Assembly: GCF_011290365.1 (NCBI RefSeq)
Contig: NZ_CP049786.1
Span: 3,534,001-3,598,000 of the forward strand
Length of the DNA: 64,000 nucleotides
Source of the DNA: Leclercia sp. 29361
GTDB taxonomy: Bacteria; Pseudomonadota; Gammaproteobacteria; Enterobacterales; Enterobacteriaceae
Direction of reading: 5' to 3'
The notes under the pieces are model-generated. The model had not been told where the DNA came from. It was given only the letters and a program-made list of their open reading frames with translations, and did no database searches. Positions 62,734 through 64,000 of this stretch are shown one piece after another (position 1 is the first letter of the stretch; every line of letters begins with the position of its first letter). The translations under genes and the position numbers were made by a program.

Positions 62734-63462
62734 TTACTCTTTATTCTTCTGCTCAATCGACGCCAGAATACCGCGCAGGATGTTCAGCTCCTGGCTTTCC
62801 GGACGCGCACGAGTAAAGAGACGGCGGAGGCGGTTCATCACCTGTCCCGGATGCCCGGCGCGGATAAAGCCGGTGCTGAGAAGGGTCTGCTCCAGATGAC
62901 CATAGAAACGCTCCAGGTCATCCACCAGCGGATACGGGGTCTCTTCTGGCGCAGCGTAGGACTCTTTCTCCTGGGTTGCCAGCCATGCCATCCGCACTTC
63001 ATAGGCAATAACCTGCACGGCCATCGCCAGGTTCAGCGAGCTGTATTCCGGGTTAGCGGCAATGGCGACGTGATAATGGCACTTCTGCAGCTCATCGTTG
63101 GTCAGCCCCACGCGCTCACGGCCAAACACCAGCGCCACTGGCGCATGCTGACCTTCGGAAACGCTTTTCAACCCACATTCACGCGGATCGAGCATCGGCC
63201 ACGGCAGAGTGCGCGAACGCGCGCTGGTGCCAACCACCAGGCTGCAACCCGCTAAGGCTTCATCCAGGGTATCAACGATCTGCGCATTGCCAATGACGTC
63301 GCTGGCGCCCGCGGCGAGCGCGATAGCCTGTGAGTCGGGTTTGACCAGCGGGTTAACCAGCCAGAGATTGGTTAAGCCCATGGTTTTCATCGCGCGGGCC
63401 ACCGAGCCCATATTGCCGGTATGTGAGGTTTCGACCAGTACGATTCGGATATTTTGCAGCAT
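62734..63462 (-). CDS. trmJ: TrmJ, tRNA Cm32/Um32 methyltransferase
   Basis: SPOUT-class methyltransferase that modifies the 2'-O of residue 32 in several tRNAs. The 242 residues (E. coli 246, differing near the C-terminus) include the knot motifs [38 protein letters not shown] and [19 protein letters not shown]. The ATG at 63462 gives [11 protein letters not shown] as in E. coli; the ribosome site is weak and a 22-residue longer frame would run into the suhB promoter. Confidence 0.96.
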   Translation of the reverse strand: MLQNIRIVLVETSHTGNMGSVARAMKTMGLTNLWLVNPLVKPDSQAIALAAGASDVIGNAQIVDTLDEALAGCSLVVGTSARSRTLPWPMLDPRECGLKSVSEGQHAPVALVFGRERVGLTNDELQKCHYHVAIAANPEYSSLNLAMAVQVIAYEVRMAWLATQEKESYAAPEETPYPLVDDLERFYGHLEQTLLSTGFIRAGHPGQVMNRLRRLFTRARPESQELNILRGILASIEQKNKE

Positions 63463-63544
63463 AATTTTTTTACGTTTGAATTCAGTGTCTGAAGAATATT
63501 CGCCCATGCTACCATAAACGGAAGACATAATCCGATCCCGCTGC

Positions 63545-63583
63545 TATACTCTGCGCCGTTTTCGTATCCCCCGTTCTTTAACA
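63545..63583 (+). promoter_or_regulatory. suhB promoter -10 and leader boxA
   Basis: TATACT (63545-63550) is a good -10. The leader then contains GTTCTTTAACA at 63573-63583, close to the rRNA boxA core, 17 bp before the suhB ATG. In E. coli a boxA in the suhB leader lets the Nus factors, including SuhB, control suhB itself. Confidence 0.75.
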
Positions 63584-63600
63584 TCCAGTGAGAGTAACCG

Positions 63601-64000
63601 ATGCAACATCCTATGTTGACCATCGCCGTGCGCGCAGCGCGCAAGGCGGGTAATGTAATTGCCAAACACTACGAAACTCCAGATTCCGTAGAAACCAGCC
63701 AGAAAGGCAGCAATGACTTTGTGACTAACGTCGATAAAGCCGCAGAAGCGATGATTATCGAAACCATTCGCAAATCTTACCCGCAACACACCATCATCAC
63801 CGAAGAAAGCGGTGAGCACGTGGGCGAAGATCAGGATGTTCAATGGGTTATTGATCCACTGGATGGCACCACCAACTTCGTTAAACGTCTGCCACACTTC
63901 TCTGTCTCTATCGCCGTACGCATCAAAGGCCGTACTGAAGTGGCAGTGGTTTACGATCCAATGCGTAACGAACTGTTCACCGCTACCCGTGGTCAGGGCG
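63601..64000 (+). CDS. suhB: SuhB, inositol monophosphatase / Nus factor (3' end outside window)
   Basis: The first 133 codons of the 267-residue SuhB. The inositol monophosphatase family metal site is visible: TEESGEH (Glu), then DPLDGTTNF (the D-P-L-D-G-T motif). In E. coli it acts chiefly as a component of the rRNA antitermination complex with NusA, NusB, NusE and NusG. The ATG at 63601 gives MQHPMLTIAVRAARKAGN. It is divergent from trmJ and cut by the window end. Confidence 0.97.
   Translation, partial: MQHPMLTIAVRAARKAGNVIAKHYETPDSVETSQKGSNDFVTNVDKAAEAMIIETIRKSYPQHTIITEESGEHVGEDQDVQWVIDPLDGTTNFVKRLPHFSVSIAVRIKGRTEVAVVYDPMRNELFTATRGQG

Overview
This window is a chromosomal segment from a member of the Enterobacteriaceae. 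Most genes encode proteins nearly identical in length and sequence to Escherichia coli K-12 proteins, and they lie in the same order as the E. coli perM-to-suhB region: perM, bepA, yfgD, hda, uraA-upp, purMN, ppk-ppx, pdeF (yfgF), yfgG, guaBA, xseA, yfgJ, der-bamB-yfgM-hisS-ispG-rodZ-rlmN-ndk, pbpC-yfhM, sseA, sseB, pepB, isc operon, trmJ and suhB. The codon use is GC-rich, short REP/BIME palindromes sit in several gaps, and the accessory genes are of kinds common in Enterobacter, Klebsiella and Citrobacter relatives. The genus cannot be fixed from this window. The first gene (perM) and the last gene (suhB) are cut by the window edges.

Layout. Positions 1-5.8 kb hold envelope quality control (bepA), replication control (hda, with a CTG start) and uracil salvage (upp-uraA). 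Positions 6.0-7.5 kb hold an accessory 6-phospho-beta-glucosidase behind LacI-type operator palindromes. Positions 7.7-13.2 kb hold purMN under a PurR box, then the polyphosphate pair ppk-ppx. Positions 13.2-16.0 kb hold the c-di-GMP phosphodiesterase gene pdeF, with an FNR-like box upstream, and yfgG. Positions 16.1-22.8 kb hold a complete chaperone-usher fimbrial operon with two chaperones and a two-domain tip adhesin, occupying the place where E. coli has yfgH-yfgI. A 0.7 kb AT-rich region lies upstream of the pilin. Positions 22.8-27.5 kb hold guaBA (PurR box) and xseA.

Positions 27.5-33.0 kb are a second accessory block around yfgJ: an MFS transporter, a protealysin-type M4 protease followed directly by an emfourin-type inhibitor, a Gfo/Idh oxidoreductase and a POT peptide transporter. 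Positions 33.3-49.8 kb are core genes for ribosome biogenesis, outer-membrane assembly, histidyl-tRNA synthesis, isoprenoids, cell shape, 23S rRNA/tRNA methylation, nucleotides, and the PBP1C/alpha-2-macroglobulin pair. Positions 50.0-54.7 kb are a third accessory block: an alpha-glucoside PTS permease and a GH4 6-phospho-alpha-glucosidase just upstream of sseA, and an RpiR-family regulator just downstream of it. This places the core gene sseA inside a sugar operon headed by a perfect 28-bp palindrome.

Positions 54.7-64.0 kb hold sseB, pepB, the full iscRSUA-hscBA-fdx-iscX Fe-S assembly operon with two abutting IscR sites, trmJ, and suhB with a boxA in its leader. I see no tRNA, rRNA, CRISPR array, insertion sequence or prophage. 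The accessory genes lie between conserved neighbours without recognisable mobile-element remains.
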